A DNA stretch of 64,000 nucleotides from Mesaphorura yosii. Its lineage: Eukaryota > Arthropoda > Collembola > Poduromorpha > Tullbergiidae. Positions 34,801-48,606 of this stretch are shown in pieces (the stretch's first letter is position 1; each line of letters opens with the position of its first letter). The translations under genes were made by a program, and so were the position numbers. The stretch covers positions 1 through 64,000 of the forward strand of contig WIXG01000281.1 of the NCBI GenBank assembly GCA_009869945.1, given 5' to 3'. A model generated the notes under the pieces. That model was given only the letters and a program-made list of their open reading frames with translations. It was not told the DNA's origin and did no database searches.

Positions 34801-37740
34801 TTCTCAAATAACAATTATTACGGTATCGCGTTTGCGTACTACATCGCATTGCCAACCCCTTTGTTAGTTTCTGGAGTGGAAATTTTAAATTGAAAGTAAA
34901 GCCAATGGCATCGGAACCGCGACGCGACCGCGGGTTCAATAAAAAAGGATTTTGTTTGTGTGCGAATGAATTGAATGGGAAAGGTTTTGGTATTGCATTC
35001 AGCTCTTTAAAAAAAATCCAAAAAGTATTACTTCATGTCAGTAGCGACAGCGAGCAGGCATTTTGCATAATTTCAATTTTCAATGCCAAGTGTCACTGTG
35101 TCACTCTTATTCAAATTGAGACGTGAAAAGCCTCAGACAGGGAAATTCGGGAGAAATGAACAATACGGGATTAAAGGGTTTATGCACGCCCATTGTGTGG
35201 ATACATGACGTGATTATTGCCGGCCCGACCAACCTCCGGGTCGAATTGAGCAGGTTTCATTGACGTTCACATCGACTGTCATTTGTTTGCGCTGCATTTG
35301 AATTTATTCGAAATTATGTTTCAATTTATGGATAATAATCAAGGGTTCCAAGGTTCGATTTTCGGTTGCGCTGCTCAAGCCTCCCCATCCATTAAATCAT
35401 TTGACGCACTGATCAGTTACACTTATGCAGATGTACACTCAATTCCAAGTGTGGTTTGGCATGCATGTTTTTTTATATTAAATATTAGAATTCAACATTC
35501 CAATCAAATCTCTTTTTAGAAATAATTTCCCACAATTGTGAACTACTTAGCATACGCGAATTTTTAAATATTGTAGGACCGATTGGATTACATGTAAATT
35601 TGAATGTAAATTTAACCCGAAAACAATTTATACTTGTCGTGGTCGCCTAGGATAGATTCTTATTTCAGGAAAAATGCAAATGAAAATCCAGATTTCGGTG
35701 ATCGTAAAGCCAACAAGCAATGTAAGTACTAATTTTCAGTTGTGCTGTAACTGTGAAACTGATTCTGAAAGGCCCTTTCACATTTGCAATTATCTCACAA
35801 TTTTACCGTTCGAGTATCGAATCACCTACAGTGTAACATGAAATGCGAACGGTGCGGTCTAGCACACTGGTTAAAATAGATAATCCTTTAAAACTTAAAT
35901 AAGATGACTTTAAACTTGGATGTTGGCTAGTGATATGGCATTAGGATTAAAAAGAATTGCAAAATCTGAAATCGCTTTCATAATTTTATTCAATCAAGCT
36001 TACAGCTTAACTTTATGTATTCAATCCAGTCTTATTTTTCCAAACGGATTTAAATCGGTCGCACGCTTGGGCTTGCATGTCTGAAAAGGGTGAATAAAAT
36101 GTGTGGACAAGTTTGATGACTACATAAAGTAGAAAATTAAATGAAGCCATCAAAATATGCAGCAGCAGTGCAAAACAGCTGGCCACGGCCAGCGGAGCCT
36201 TTGAATGATCATTCTAATGCCGACTGGCTGCGGGAGAGTCCCTGTTGTAGCGTAGTCGCTTGTCATCATGTCATTGCTGTCGTCAACGATTTAAAAAAGA
36301 GTTTAAGCAGTCAGTGGGCAGGAGCAAGAGGGGAAGCGAGATGCAGTGCAGTACGCTTACGGCGAATGGCGACCGATTCGAATGTTGACAGTTTAGCTTA
36401 ATATTAAATATTGCCAGAAGAAGTCTGTAGAGTTGAATTGTGCAAAAATTTAAAGTTATTACAATTGAACTGAATGCCTCCATCTAAAGTAGGGAAGCGT
36501 TTTCCAACACTTTGCAACCCAACAGGGTTCTCGTTGGGGTGCGTCTTTAAGACGCTCCTGGAGAGCTTGCATTGTTCGGCAATGACAGAGCAATTCTCTT
36601 TGGCGATAACTAAACTGGAAAGACAATACTACACTACCTTCTCCTATCTCTGTGTTCATTCATCGTAATAACGAAAATGATCATCCTGACACGATACTCC
36701 ATTGGATAAGATTGCTTTTTCTAATATGGGCATTTTTACCGATTTCTCTATTCTTTGCCTACACGAGAGCAGATGGACGCACAATTTGTCGACTTTTTCT
36801 GGGAAAATGAACAACGCACTGAAAGGATCATAATTAAAAATGAAACCCACTTTCTTCTGATTCAACATTCAATCTACAACTCCGAAATGGGATCATGATT
36901 ATTAATAGGAAGAGGTACGCCTCAGCCCTGGACAAAAGAGTTAGAACGAAATTGAAAGTGTATTTGATTAGAGATTCAAAGAAGGACGGCAGAGAACAAA
37001 GAGGAGAGTGGAACAAACTATAAAAATGTGTTTCACTTTTCATATGTCATTGTTATCGTTTTTTCCCTTCCATCCCAACTATCCCGCGCCTTCCAACCTT
37101 AATAACTCTGGCTCAAGATTATTCTTCTGTTCGCTATTTGATTTGAAATTGATTCTATGAAGCACTTCATGAATTTCGATACCAATTTTCTGGAAACACA
37201 AAGAAATTCAATTTATATCCAGTGGAACAAATTTAGGCTAATTTAAAGATGCTGTTGGCTGCCTGAAAGCTGAAGAGATTTTTATTTGTTAAAAATATCT
37301 TCAAGTAAATTGCACTTTTGAGGTCGCGTTGTAATTATGTTACTCTTTATAAGGCAGGAGCATGAGTGGCCCAGAAATCTTGAACATTGGGCACATTAAG
37401 CTTTGTCCAGCATACAATTTGGAGTGGATCAGGATCTTTTGTAGTCAATCAAATAAAATGAGGTCAAGGTGACCGAAAAACCTGTACTGGACCTTTTTCT
37501 ATTCTTCAGAAGAAGTTCTTCTGCATTCAAGTTAGTGTTATGGGTTATATCAGGAGTGGTCCCTTCCACCTGGTTTCGACTGTTGGAGCTGACTTGTGAT
37601 ACGAGAAGGACCTGGTGAATTTTACATACCGGTAATCAAATTTAAGATCAGATGTATTTATATGATCGATTTTGAGAATTGAAATGGTAAATTTCAGTGA
37701 TTTGTTCCTCCTTCCTTTCTTTTATAATTCACGAATATGA
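28831..37740. other. Gene desert, first part
   Basis: About 9 kb of AT-rich DNA with no convincing gene. Noted within it: pyrimidine then purine runs at about 30490-30720 and 32200-32320, a GC-rich bulged hairpin at 34914-34937, and slipped repeats of TGCATTGCA type near 33650-33680. No tRNA or transposon ends were recognised. Confidence 0.5.
34914..34937. repeat. GC-rich bulged hairpin
   Basis: GAACCGCG and CGCGGGTTC pair around a GCG-rich centre with one bulged G. It stands out as a CpG-dense island in AT-rich DNA. Function unknown. Confidence 0.5.
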
Positions 37741-38820
37741 GGCTCAATGGCAGTCACCTAGTTTGTAATTAATGGAAACGAAAACAATGTAAATCTATGC
37801 ATCAGGAATTCAAAAGGTCTTTGTACTTCCAAGGCTGGTAGCGAGCCTTCACCAGCAGTTAATATGGGTTCGCTAACTTCGCTTTCAGGCAAACAAGATG
37901 CAGCTTTACGCCTAGTGATGGGATGCCTAGTCCATACGTTTACTGCCAAAGCTGTATGATAAGGCGGACACGGTTGATTAGTTGCGCTCGCATTGAAGAA
38001 CATTTGTTTTGGCCCAACCATCTTATATTTTTGCTTCCAGAGCACATTAGTGAGCCGGCCGCGACTTTGCCCTGTATTGTTGTACTGGTTGTATTGGCTA
38101 CAAAATTGCAGTCCCTTCAATGCGGAGAAGCGGCGGCAACAGGTGCTACACGTACACGCGACCATTATAACTTGCAATCTCATTTTTCTTACGACGTTTC
38201 CAAGAGGGTAAGAGACTAAAAAGACGCCAGCGAGTTCAAAGTTTCCTACACTCGACAGGGTTCGGGACTGGAGAAATCTGATGTTCTACAGAGAAACTGA
38301 AACTGGTTCCTCTTTTGTTATTACCAGTTATCGACCATTTAAAGTAGCAGAGCAACCGATTTCTGTGCTTCTACCACGCACTTTCTTGGGCCATTAGTAA
38401 GGGTAAATGCGAAGAACGTGCGACGACTCATTCCAATTTTTATGAAGTGGGCCCTCAACTTGTGTTGCATTGCAAGTGCGTATCACCTGTCGCTTCTTCC
38501 TTCGGTTTGGTTTGAGACTTGTGTCTGGCTGTGTGCCGGTGTGCCATGCAATGCGTGCTTTTGTTCCAATTGAGCATATGTCACCTGGATGGGCCACCAT
38601 AAACCACGGGCACGCTACACAGTATTTCTTATTCGCGTGAAGATAAGCAGTGAAAGTGCGGAAGCAGAAATATCGTCGAGTCGGAGTGTTGATGAATATT
38701 GACACGCTACAACGGTCGCGTCCCTGTCGTGCAAGCAAGAATTTCACACCATGTTGTGTGCCCAAGTAATTACGATTATAACCAACTATAAAGCAGGTCA
38801 TGATGACTGTTGTTGACTAG
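37741..38820. other. Less AT-rich stretch with two long antisense open frames
   Basis: Two minus-strand ATG frames, 141 codons at 37758-38183 and 135 codons at 38394-38801, are the longest ATG frames of the desert. Their translations have no signal peptide, domain or repeat that I recognise, and the plus strand is also partly open over 37923-38219. I treat them as probable chance frames in DNA of more even composition. Confidence 0.35.
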
Positions 38821-41410
38821 TTTGAATGTTAACTACTACTTTTCTCCCTAAGCTTTAGCGGGCATGGATTTCTTGCTTCCAAGTAAATGAGTGCGTGACG
38901 CGACTTGGGTCGTGCCAAAAATTTGCACCAATCTTCTCCAAATTGTATTTAACTGGCAAATCAAACAACACCAGCTAGGAAGACTCTTTTACTCGTGCCC
39001 GGCTGAAGCCTTTCATTAGCCGAAGTGTTTGACTTTTAATTCACAGAGTAATGAAAATTATAGTAATTAGTGCCTTTGGAATTCAGAAGCAGTAAAAATT
39101 GAATTCTTTCATGACGGAAAGAGTAAGCAAGCTTGGGCACCCTGCGCAAATAAAGCAGCAGCATCGGAAGAGTAAACAGTTGTATTTGTGTTAGTTCATT
39201 ATCAGAGACTAAATTCAAATTCATCATCATGCTCATCAACAAACATCAGTCAGTCAGTTGATGTTATGTATAATTATTTTAATGTACTTGAATTGCACCT
39301 TCGTTTGTTTACATTTCGTGTTGTTTGAATAGGTTTAAAATTACAGCTCTGCTGCTGTGCTTTACTTGTTCCTTGCGTAATAAAAGTAAGGCAGGGGACA
39401 AATTTTTGTTTCAGAGCTGAAGATTTTAAAGGCAAGGCAAAGGACTAGCATTACGATACATTACTCTTATTAATGACTTAAGTACACAACTGCGACTTGG
39501 ACTTGGCTCCTGATTAGAATCGCTTTGGTAGCCAAGCCAAGCTACCGTAAGTTGCACACAATGTTGAATGTTTACGGTAAAGGAAAGAATTAAAATTCAG
39601 AGTATAAGCAATGGTATGTAGCGAGTAGCGGCCCATTGTGCACAAGGCCTGCGTCTGTCCGCTCAGCGGGGGGTGCACGCTGTACTATTAAAACTATAAA
39701 ATAAAATCCATCACATCCAGTTTGAGACTTTCGAGTAAATTATGATTATTTATGATTATGTGTTTTAGCGATTGTGAGTCGTGTCTAATGCCAAATTAAG
39801 TATGATAAACTCATGGTGCTGCCGCTGAGCGTGGGCCCGCAATTAATTACGAGGAACCGTACTGGTTGTGAATTCACGAGCTACGGGCTTTGACTTTCCT
39901 CTGGAAAACGGCACGGAAGGTGAATTAGATTACCTTTGTATAGATTTTCCTAATCTAAGGAATGCCTTAAATGCGATGTTAATTATGAAAACGAGTTTAT
40001 CAGCTCCTTGTTCGTCCTTTTCAGTGGTCTATTTTAATTGAAGTAATTTATTAAAACTGTTTAGCCTGCAATGCAATTACTACGCAGTATGAGGCTTAGG
40101 GCTTTAAACATCAAACATTCCATCGCATCACAAATGCGTTGTGCCCGGTGTAAGTTATAAGTGCTTGAGCAAGGCAGTTCAGTGTATTTCTCCAGTTTAT
40201 TAGAAAATCAAGGAAAACACGGATATAAATAATACATGTCGTAAATTAAATTTCTTCACATGCGACGACTTGTGACTTCTACACCAATATTTTATGCCTG
40301 GGCATTGCCATTGGACCTTTCACATGTCACTGCTCTGGCTATGACCTTTCTCCTTCGTAGGGCTTTTGGCTTGACTCTTGGCGTGGTAGTGCAAGAAACT
40401 GTCAAACTCGCTCTGTTCTTTCCGTCTTGATTTTTGTGAAATAACATGTTTCTAGTCTCCGATAACTAACAAGGTTTGAATTGCAAAACAGAACATTCCC
40501 TGTGAATTGCCATTGCGTTTTGCGTGGCCTAGAAATGGAAGGCTCATAAATTTTCTTCCCTCTGATGGAGAATTTATAACAATTTATTTCCCTGCTTGGC
40601 CCCGGCCAGAGTTTTTACAAATATTGCCTACAATGGAAGTCAGTGTTTTCCCATCATATTGAATTACAAAGTTCAAGTCGAAAGTGATTTATGTGTAAAG
40701 GCTTCTATTGCTTTTATCGAATAAGAGAAATTCCTCAGAGAGGAACTTGAGAATTGCATGCTATATTACTTTGCTTGTGTAACAAGTGTAAATGCTGTCC
40801 AGCCAACCAGCTTGCCTGCCTTCCTCACTGCTTACGTGCATTGCAACGGGTTAAAGCTACCGGGTTTCGATGAAGGTAGCAATTAACGGGTTAAAAAGGC
40901 TCTGAACTCAGAGAAGATGAAACTAAGAGATTGTCCTTAAGGTCTGGCCGAACCGAAATCATGTCAGGCAAATTATACCCTGATTCTCGGTCGTCCCGTG
41001 AAAGATCCCACACGAAGTTTTGATTTTATACCTGATATTGCTGTTAGTATGCTGGAAGTGTTCAGATAATAACAACAGTGATGGGATTAATGACATGTAA
41101 TAATTCGGATGTGAGATTTATAAACCGGCAATGCCACAGCTCGCAGCGATCTTCAAGGGTCCAGATTCGGAATTAGGTCGAGGTTGAGGCTGGTCAATGT
41201 ATCGTTCAGTCCGATGTTCAGACTCTGCAGTGTTTGATGGATGGGTGGCGTAGTTTCGTAACCACCGTAAATATCTTTGCGCAATCACGCTCCATAGTCG
41301 TGCCAAATACAAGCTGAGATTCGACGCATTGTAGCAGTCGCACGTGAGAAGCCTCTGCTTTTGCAGTTATATATGATTTTTTCATATTATTCGCGAGTAA
41401 TGAACAAATC
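38821..41410. other. Gene desert, second part
   Basis: AT-rich, no gene seen. It includes slipped GGCAAGGCAAAGG-type repeats near 39430 and a small stem GGTAGC/GCTACC around 39528-39548. Confidence 0.5.
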
Positions 41411-41760
41411 TTACCTTGTGCAGAATTCTTCTGTACTTATCTCTTTCTTTCTGTTTCCTCCTCTCACTCAGTCATGGAAAAAATGAATTTATCAGTACGG
41501 AAAAATGGAATTTTATCAACATAAATTTTCTTTTTTTCTCTTGGCTTTTATTGCTCATTTTAATGGAAAACATATTTCACTCCTGTCAGACGAACTTCCT
41601 TCTTCCACTTCTTTTTGTCTTTCCCATTGCCATTTCTTACACTTCTCTCTACATAGCAGTCGTATACTCGTCTTATTTTCGTTTCTCTCTATTTCTCTTG
41701 TCTTTTTCTTGGGATTGTGTGTACAAAAAAGTGTTTTCTTTTCATGCATAGATGAAACTG
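41411..41760 (+). other. Pyrimidine-rich tract
   Basis: Strong T/C bias on the plus strand (CTCTTTCTTTCTGTTTCCTC, TTTTCTCTTGGCTTTT). Two overlapping frames of about 110 codons encode Phe/Leu/Ser-rich, membrane-like peptides; this follows from T-richness and is not evidence of genes. Confidence 0.55.
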
Positions 41761-42338
41761 TCGTTTTGTGTCTCTTCAAGACACGGGCACATGTGATAGC
41801 ACTTGCTGTGTGTATAGCAGTAGTGCGATATTATTTAGCGTGAGTCTTAGTTAAGTTATTGCTCGAGACTGTGACCAGGCAAGGCAGGGCCGTATCTCGA
41901 GCGAAAGTGGGCCCTAAAGTGAAGTAGTATAGTGCAGGGCCCGGTACATTGCACCGTTTCGTGCCCGGCTCTTTTCATTTTACTTAGATTTGAAATGAGA
42001 GTGCATGAAGCCGAGAGAGCGACGAAATGAATTGAATTGTGAATTGAGTAGATGAGATGTGATGTTTGTACAACGAAACAGAGTGAAATAGAGTGAAAGA
42101 AAGGGAAGAGGAGATTTTTATGCTCCACGCTTACGCGTGTGCCAAATACTCTGTAGCATGCGTTATCTGGCACCAGGCTATAATGCAATATTCTGCAGGA
42201 AGTATATATTAAAGTTGTACAAATAAGCATTCATTCAAATGAGATGCGTATGACGATGACGAAGGAGACAGATTCCACTTTCTTCTTCCTTTGTGACAAA
42301 GGTAAAGTAAAGAGAATTGGAAAATGAGAAAAGAAGAC

Positions 42339-42353
42339 ATTATTATTATTATT
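42339..42353. repeat. (ATT)5 microsatellite
   Basis: Five perfect ATT units. Confidence 0.8.
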
Positions 42354-42849
42354 CTAAAATAATTCTTTTTAAGTTTCCTTTTTTTACTTTCACTTGAATC
42401 ACTTTTTTGTGAAATATTATTCAAATGCGAAATGAAAGGTTTACTTTTTTCGCCGCTGTCTCTTTCTCTCTCTGGTTGCCATTATTATTCAGGCTTTTAT
42501 TGTTTTCTTAAGCAAAGTGCTCGGATGTCTGCCTGCCTGAATTGGCATTGGAAAAATTCGAAACACAAAGAAATATTCTAATTACAACTGTCTATCGCAT
42601 TGGAAAAGGAAACGTAATGCTTGCGCCAGCAGACTTATCTTCATACGATCTGAGCAGGGTGGGAAAGGGTTCGCTGTTTGCTTTGACCGTCCCTTTTTGT
42701 CACCTGCGCGCTCAGGGTTCGGTTTCGCTTGTACATGGCTTTACTTTTTATGGCATGCCAGAATTAAAAGCTTTCCTTCATTTTGTTTGGAAGATCGGGA
42801 CGAAGTCTGAAGTGTGGCACATGGAACACATTACTTATAGTGGTTTGCG

Positions 42850-42874
42850 AGTGACAGATCATAAATCTGTCACT
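42850..42874. repeat. Perfect 10-bp hairpin followed by T-run
   Basis: AGTGACAGAT and ATCTGTCACT form a perfect stem with loop CATAA. On the plus strand the stem runs straight into TTTTT. This is terminator-like in shape, but in a eukaryote it would only matter if a Pol III or structured RNA ended here, for which there is no other sign. Confidence 0.6.
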
Positions 42875-45800
42875 TTTTATCTCTAGTGCGTTTTGTTACT
42901 TGAATTAGAGCCTTTTGTGTCCCGGAAGCTAAACGGCTGAAGGAGCAATAGCAATTGCACCTGATTTTGCTGTACTGTGTATGCTTTGCGCTAATGAACC
43001 TCATTTAATTGTTCCAGAAATGAATAGCACCTTTGGCTCATGTGTTCATTATAGCGTCTCGTCTGTCTGATTTGCAGCAGCCGCGTCCAGGCCAAAGACC
43101 GGCAGAGTCCCATTGCACAAAGTTGACGGTTTCTTGAGCAGTAGTCGTTAGTTATTATTGATATTGACATGGGTCCCTTTCTCATTTGGAATAAAAGCTT
43201 GAACCCAATTTCTGTTTGTAAATAAGAGCCTTGATTTCCATTGTTCTGCTACATGTTGTTAACATAATAAATATCGTTAGAATGTTTTGTTCTTCAGTCG
43301 TATTTCTTGGCCTTTGGTTTACACGAACTGGACGCTGAACTCTGTTTAGCCCGTTAGTTGTTTTGCTCTCTTGTTGTTTTGATGAAGGCCACCTGCTCAC
43401 AGGAGTCCATTCTTTCACCAAAAGAAGAAACTCAAACCTTCAGCTTTGGCAATAGCAATAATGGCCATAATAATATCAATTTCTTGAAACTTGTAAATAT
43501 GTAACAGAAGTTTATAATAGAAAATAATGTACCGTCAGAACAAGTCCAAAGTCTGCTTCGCCGTGTACAAGAATTCACCATTATTTACTGCTTTTAAGTG
43601 CCGTGTCCATTATTTGCACCTGCTTGACTTTGCAACGCAAGCAGGCAACGACTCTTACGTACGTGTAGTTTTTACTCTTGCGTCACTCTGCGGCTGGCAT
43701 TTGGCACAGGTTTTTGATTTCGTCATAAATTACCTGTCCGGCACACGGTCCTCGGCCGAAACGATTATTCCTTTGTTTGCTCGGCCCGTACGCAGGCAAT
43801 ATGCACTTGCTAAGTGTAAGTAGTAACAGTAAGAGTTAACAGTAACTGAAGAATTATAATTTCAGTTTCAGTTTTATGGAAGGAAAATTATACACGTACA
43901 AAATGTAAATTGTGGACCTTAAAACGATTCTATTTCGCGCATATCTCATCTTCATCTTTTTAATGTCTCATCTCTAAACTGCTGTTACCTTACCCCGTGC
44001 CTTGAAAGGGTTTTCTGGTCTGGTCTATTTTTTAAAGAACAAAATGAGAAATCGTAAAAGTAAATTCTGCTGCTGATCATCCTGAGGCAATGGCAGTCGA
44101 CAACGGAGTGTGGGACAAGGCAACAGGCACAGCAAAGATACCGCTTCTTGATCTCGTTTTTAAGGGCACGAGCCTTCGCTACTAAACTGTGCTGGCGAAG
44201 GGTCAGATTCAGGTTTGGGACTGTAATCTTCTTGTTTAAAGTTTAAAAGTAAAAACTGAAAGAATTACGGATGGCCAGCAGCATTTGCTGGCGCCTTCCA
44301 GTCGTCCGGGGGTGTGTTAGGAAAGATCATTTTTTGCTACCTTTGAGAATGTATGAGGCCGATTGTTCTTCAGCGCAGCATCTGTAATCTGTATCGTCTC
44401 TGCTCCCTTCAAGGGCCTTTCTTTCAATGGAACAAGATACTCGATTCAAAGAAAAGAGACTCGACTGGGTACAAGGTGCAGAGTGAGACTCGGATTGAGA
44501 CTTGACACTTGAGCGTACTTCTCTCGGCTGGCAGGCTAGCAGGCAGCAGGTTCAGAATTTTACCGTACTCCGTACGTGTGGTGCAGTTTTTGCAAGCCCT
44601 GCAACAGTAGTAAAACAGAAGGGTGCAAGCGAAGTAACAGTTGCTAAACCACTTCAGTTTATGAGATCATCAAGTATCTCTTACTAAGCTGGCTCGTTCT
44701 CTTCTCTTTTACAGTGACTACATGATAGCTTGATAGCTAGATTGACAAGCGGCGGCACGAGTGCTTCATGCTCACTCCAAGTAGCATCTCACCGGATTAT
44801 CGCTACTGGACGTTTTAAACGACTTTCGTTCGAGTGGATCGACCTTTAGCAAGAAGTAAGTGTCAAATTTCTGAATTTCTAGCTGTACCATTAAAAATGA
44901 ATAGAATTAGTCAAGAGTGCGTGTGTGAGGTGTTCAAATTCTCAACGCAAAGCTTTACTTGATAAAATTCTGCTCCTACACGAAGTACGATGAATTTTCC
45001 GCATCATGTGAGATTCATTGCTTTAACACCTTCAAGCGCAAATGAAAAATCTACACTTGTCAGTGAAGTCGAGGCATTTCATTAGGAAACTCTTAATACA
45101 CGATTTTGCACGACTACATCAATTCGTTTGCTGCTGCTCCGCACTACCCTGAAACTCGAAGATCTCAAACACAATGCGTTCATTTACTCGGTTAATTAAG
45201 CTTCCATCGAGCTATGACTTTTTGTTGCTGCAGTGCAGTGACTAAAGAAGATCAAATAATGTTGGCTAATGATAATGATGTGTTACAAATCTCAATTTTT
45301 GACAAGGACATGCTAATACGGGAGAATATTAATGATGTTGATGACAGGAACGAAAACGAGTCAGGAAGAGTTGCAACTTGCTGATAGCTGTCACTATTCC
45401 GCGCTGTCTTGACTTGCCTTAGAAGAATGCATAGAGAATAACACTATTGATGGATTACGTTGCAAACGCAGAGCGCCGTAAACTTGCGAATAAGAGTAAT
45501 GATTCATAGAATGGAAATAATTTATGAGAATTTTTGTCTTACAGTATATTGGCCCATTTTGCCCACGCTAAAGTGAATGACATTCCCAAATTGCAGTTTA
45601 AGAAGAGCATAATAATGATTTCGAGTACAACTTCCGTATTAAATGGCAGAAAGAACTTTCATGTTGTGTAACCATGCATAAAATTAAGCAGCTTTTAGAC
45701 TGTAATATTTTCCATTGCTCGTCTGTTTTGGGACTGAAATAATATTACATAAACTGCCTCAATTTTTTGTTGCTTTTTGCATTTTGTGTTTTGCGTGAAT

Positions 45801-48300
45801 TTGCCAGTGCCTTTACTTTGAGCATAACAGAATTATCTGATAATAATGAGAATTTTGGGTCCTTTCGGTTCTTTATGGTCGCTTTGACTTTGTTGTTTCA
45901 AAGTAATTGGAATGGATGTCTCTTTTAAATTGTGTTTGGATTTCGAATATCCTGTCACAACAGTCGCAAAGCAATGCACCAAATTATTGTACCTTATTTT
46001 GCTCGGAGGCACCTTGTGCGTCATTCCTGCTGCATTCTGGGTTTAACTTTTTCAGCCGCAATTTTCTTCTTTAAAATAGAACATGATTAAAGGAAAGTCC
46101 CACAAATTGGATCCTAAACTCGATTTGCATTCAGTCTTAATCTGATAAAGCATCTGTGATGACAAGTTATGGGTAGCTGGTTCATAATTAGATTAATTGA
46201 AATTAATTGGACATAATTGTTACCGCATATGTAAGTTTGTAAGTTGGAGCTAAAACTGAGATTTCGTCGACGTACAGTGCAGGAAAATCGCAGTAAGTCA
46301 CGAGATTTTGTGTTTGAGTTGAATTGTTGCATAAATACAGCAGTAGTTTATTCTCGAATCCCTTCACATTCAGATACGAACAGAGTTGTGGCTTACTCTT
46401 GAATCCGCTCCTTGAGAATTTGTATTGAATACTTCCTCTTTAATGCACTCTCTCAACAAAAATATGATTACATGTTTCTTGAATAGTATTTAAAGAAGGG
46501 GCGCAGAAATTGAATAGATTGTGTGCTATTGCTATTTGCTGCTGAATTGGGAATTTATTATGCGGGACTGATTGGATGAATAATAGAAGGCAATCAAACT
46601 TTTCTGAATACATACTTTCGGTCGACGTTCATTATTCATACCATAGTCATATTTTGCCAGCACATTCTTACTAGTCGCATTATCCCCCGACAGCATTGAA
46701 TACTCAAGGAGACGTTACACAAGTCCCTTGATGACCCTACCGTGGCCTGCCCCGTGTACTATGACTTGTTAATTTTTTTTATTGTGTACCAACACAAAAC
46801 ACAATGCAAGTGGGAAGAACCCGAAACCTCAAGTTCCCCAACAAGCTTCAATCTAACATTTCCATCAATAAACCAGCTTCAATACAGAAAAATAATTTTG
46901 GACATGTAAAAACTTTCCCTTTCAATTATGTGTTCTTGTTATTATTAAGAATCTCCAAAACACAAAGTACAAAGACAAGAGCTTAGAACGCAGCACAAGT
47001 GAGTCGTTTTTTCTGTTCCAAGTTCTTTCCTCCAATTTTTTTACCTGTTTTTCTGATTGGGTCATTTTTTACTCATTCCCATTCTTTTTCTTCCTTTTGA
47101 GGTCTTTCATTTTTCCATTAAAATTTCTTTCACAATGGATCTGGTAAAATGGGGAAGGAATGATTTGATTTTTACATTTTGGGAAAGATAAAGCATATAA
47201 AATATAGATTTTTTATTCTTTCGGTAAAATAAGGACGCGAGCGGGAGAGAAAAGGAATCGCGTCGATGATGATGGCGACGTTGAGAGTGTGGAGTGAGTA
47301 ACACTGCTGAGAATTGGTTCTGTACATCACACTCGTGAATAATAGAAATCGTACAAGCAACCTTATTATTATCAGCCAAGGCAATACTCAGTACAAGATG
47401 AATTTGAAGCAGTAGAAAAAAAACTACTTTAGACTTTCAATAAGAGCCCGAACGTGGAGAAATGAAAAAAATCATATTATATTAAACCATCATATCACAC
47501 GCACACACTCGAATTCATATTGCCCACTGCATGATTAGAATTTCTGTATTATTATGCAAAATAATAATCTGATCGAAAACTGATAGAAGAAATTGCGGAT
47601 CCGCGTCATGAGCACGTTCAGCCGCCTCGGAAGGGATCAATTCATTTTGCACAAGGCAAGCACAATCACCATCCGCGTAATCTCGTGAGATGTGATTTTC
47701 TCAATTTTAAATAACTGGAGCAGCAAATCTTATTCTGGCTTCCTTTCGTTGGAGCTTCCAACCAGGCGCATGCCGTATAAAATTAGGGCTCGTGCATAAG
47801 GGCTTAAGAACTGGTTTTTGTAGTAAAAGGCATCAGGTCACTTGAAGGTATGCTGCCAGCCAAGCCACTATGCGTTGTTTACCCGTTCTGGCCTTGAGGA
47901 GAGGTGTAGGAAGAGAAGAGAACAAACCCGAATGGTGTAGCATGTGCTATGTAGGTTATGTGCGGGGCATTAATTTATTTGATTACTAAAGAAAGAAATG
48001 CAGCACACGAAGTAAGGTGCAAGTGGGCAGGCAGAGCCAGAGTGCTAGTGCATCTCATTCTGGCAGAGCAGTAGTCGAAAGTCGACTGGTCGAGCCTTGC
48101 CCTTCCCCAGTGTTCAAACTTGAACGTATGAGCTCGGGCTCGGGCCAAAAATAAGAAACTTAATAATAGACTTGAATTGTGACCTTTCCAACTAAAAGTC
48201 TCGCGAGCGTTTTTACTCGACAAAAGAAAGCAGGTGTTGTAACCATAACTGGCTAGAGTTTCGAGAGGAAGGCACGAAGGGGTTGAAGTTGGTTAGGTTA

Positions 48301-48606
48301 AGAAAATCCACATTCCACACGACGAGGATGAAGCTGATGTTGATTGTTGATCTTCGGCCGTATAAATAGAGCTTATTGATAAAAAGTTGTTCGAGGGCAC
48401 ACTTACGGCAACTAATTCACTCCGCAGCTATCTGGCTGCGCCGAATTTCACCCTTTCCAACATCACTTTGGCACGGTCGAGGAAGAGCACTTACCAAACG
48501 CCACCCTAAGAGAGATGGAGATAAGTTCCGATGAAGATGTTGGCACAGTAAAAGTAATCAGCGTAGAATTCATTAAGGGCGAGCAAGAGAAATTGTCATT
48601 ATGAAA
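48301..48606 (+). promoter_or_regulatory. TATA-box promoter candidate with small downstream open frame
   Basis: TATAAATAG at 48361-48369 follows a GGCCG and precedes a less AT-rich stretch. The expected start site would be near 48390. Downstream, the plus strand is open for about 63 codons from about 48415 to a TGA ending near 48603, with an ATG at 48515 giving 29 aa (begins MEISSDEDVGTVKV). A 6-bp stem CGCAGC/GCTGCG lies at 48423-48440. No protein family is recognised; it could be the first exon of a gene, a microprotein, or chance. Confidence 0.3.

Larger units (their letters stand above)
41761..48300. other. Gene desert, third part
   Basis: AT-rich, no gene recognised. Contains an (ATT)5 microsatellite at 42339-42353 and a perfect 10-bp hairpin followed by a T-run at 42850-42879. 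Open frames here are 60-125 codons, mostly on strands of biased composition. Confidence 0.5.

Noticed and set aside
35340-35375. GGTTCGATT-like box suggesting a tRNA gene
   Set aside because: No matching upstream A box, acceptor stem or cloverleaf could be drawn around it.
37758-38183. 141-codon ATG frame on the minus strand
   Set aside because: No recognisable family, the opposite strand is also partly open, and no promoter or neighbouring exons fit. Chance frame most likely.
38394-38801. 135-codon ATG frame on the minus strand
   Set aside because: No recognisable domain and no supporting signals; such a frame is expected occasionally in 37 kb of six-frame sequence.
41416-41843. Overlapping Leu/Phe-rich open frames resembling signal-peptide or membrane proteins
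   Set aside because: Same composition effect in a pyrimidine-rich tract; no domain.
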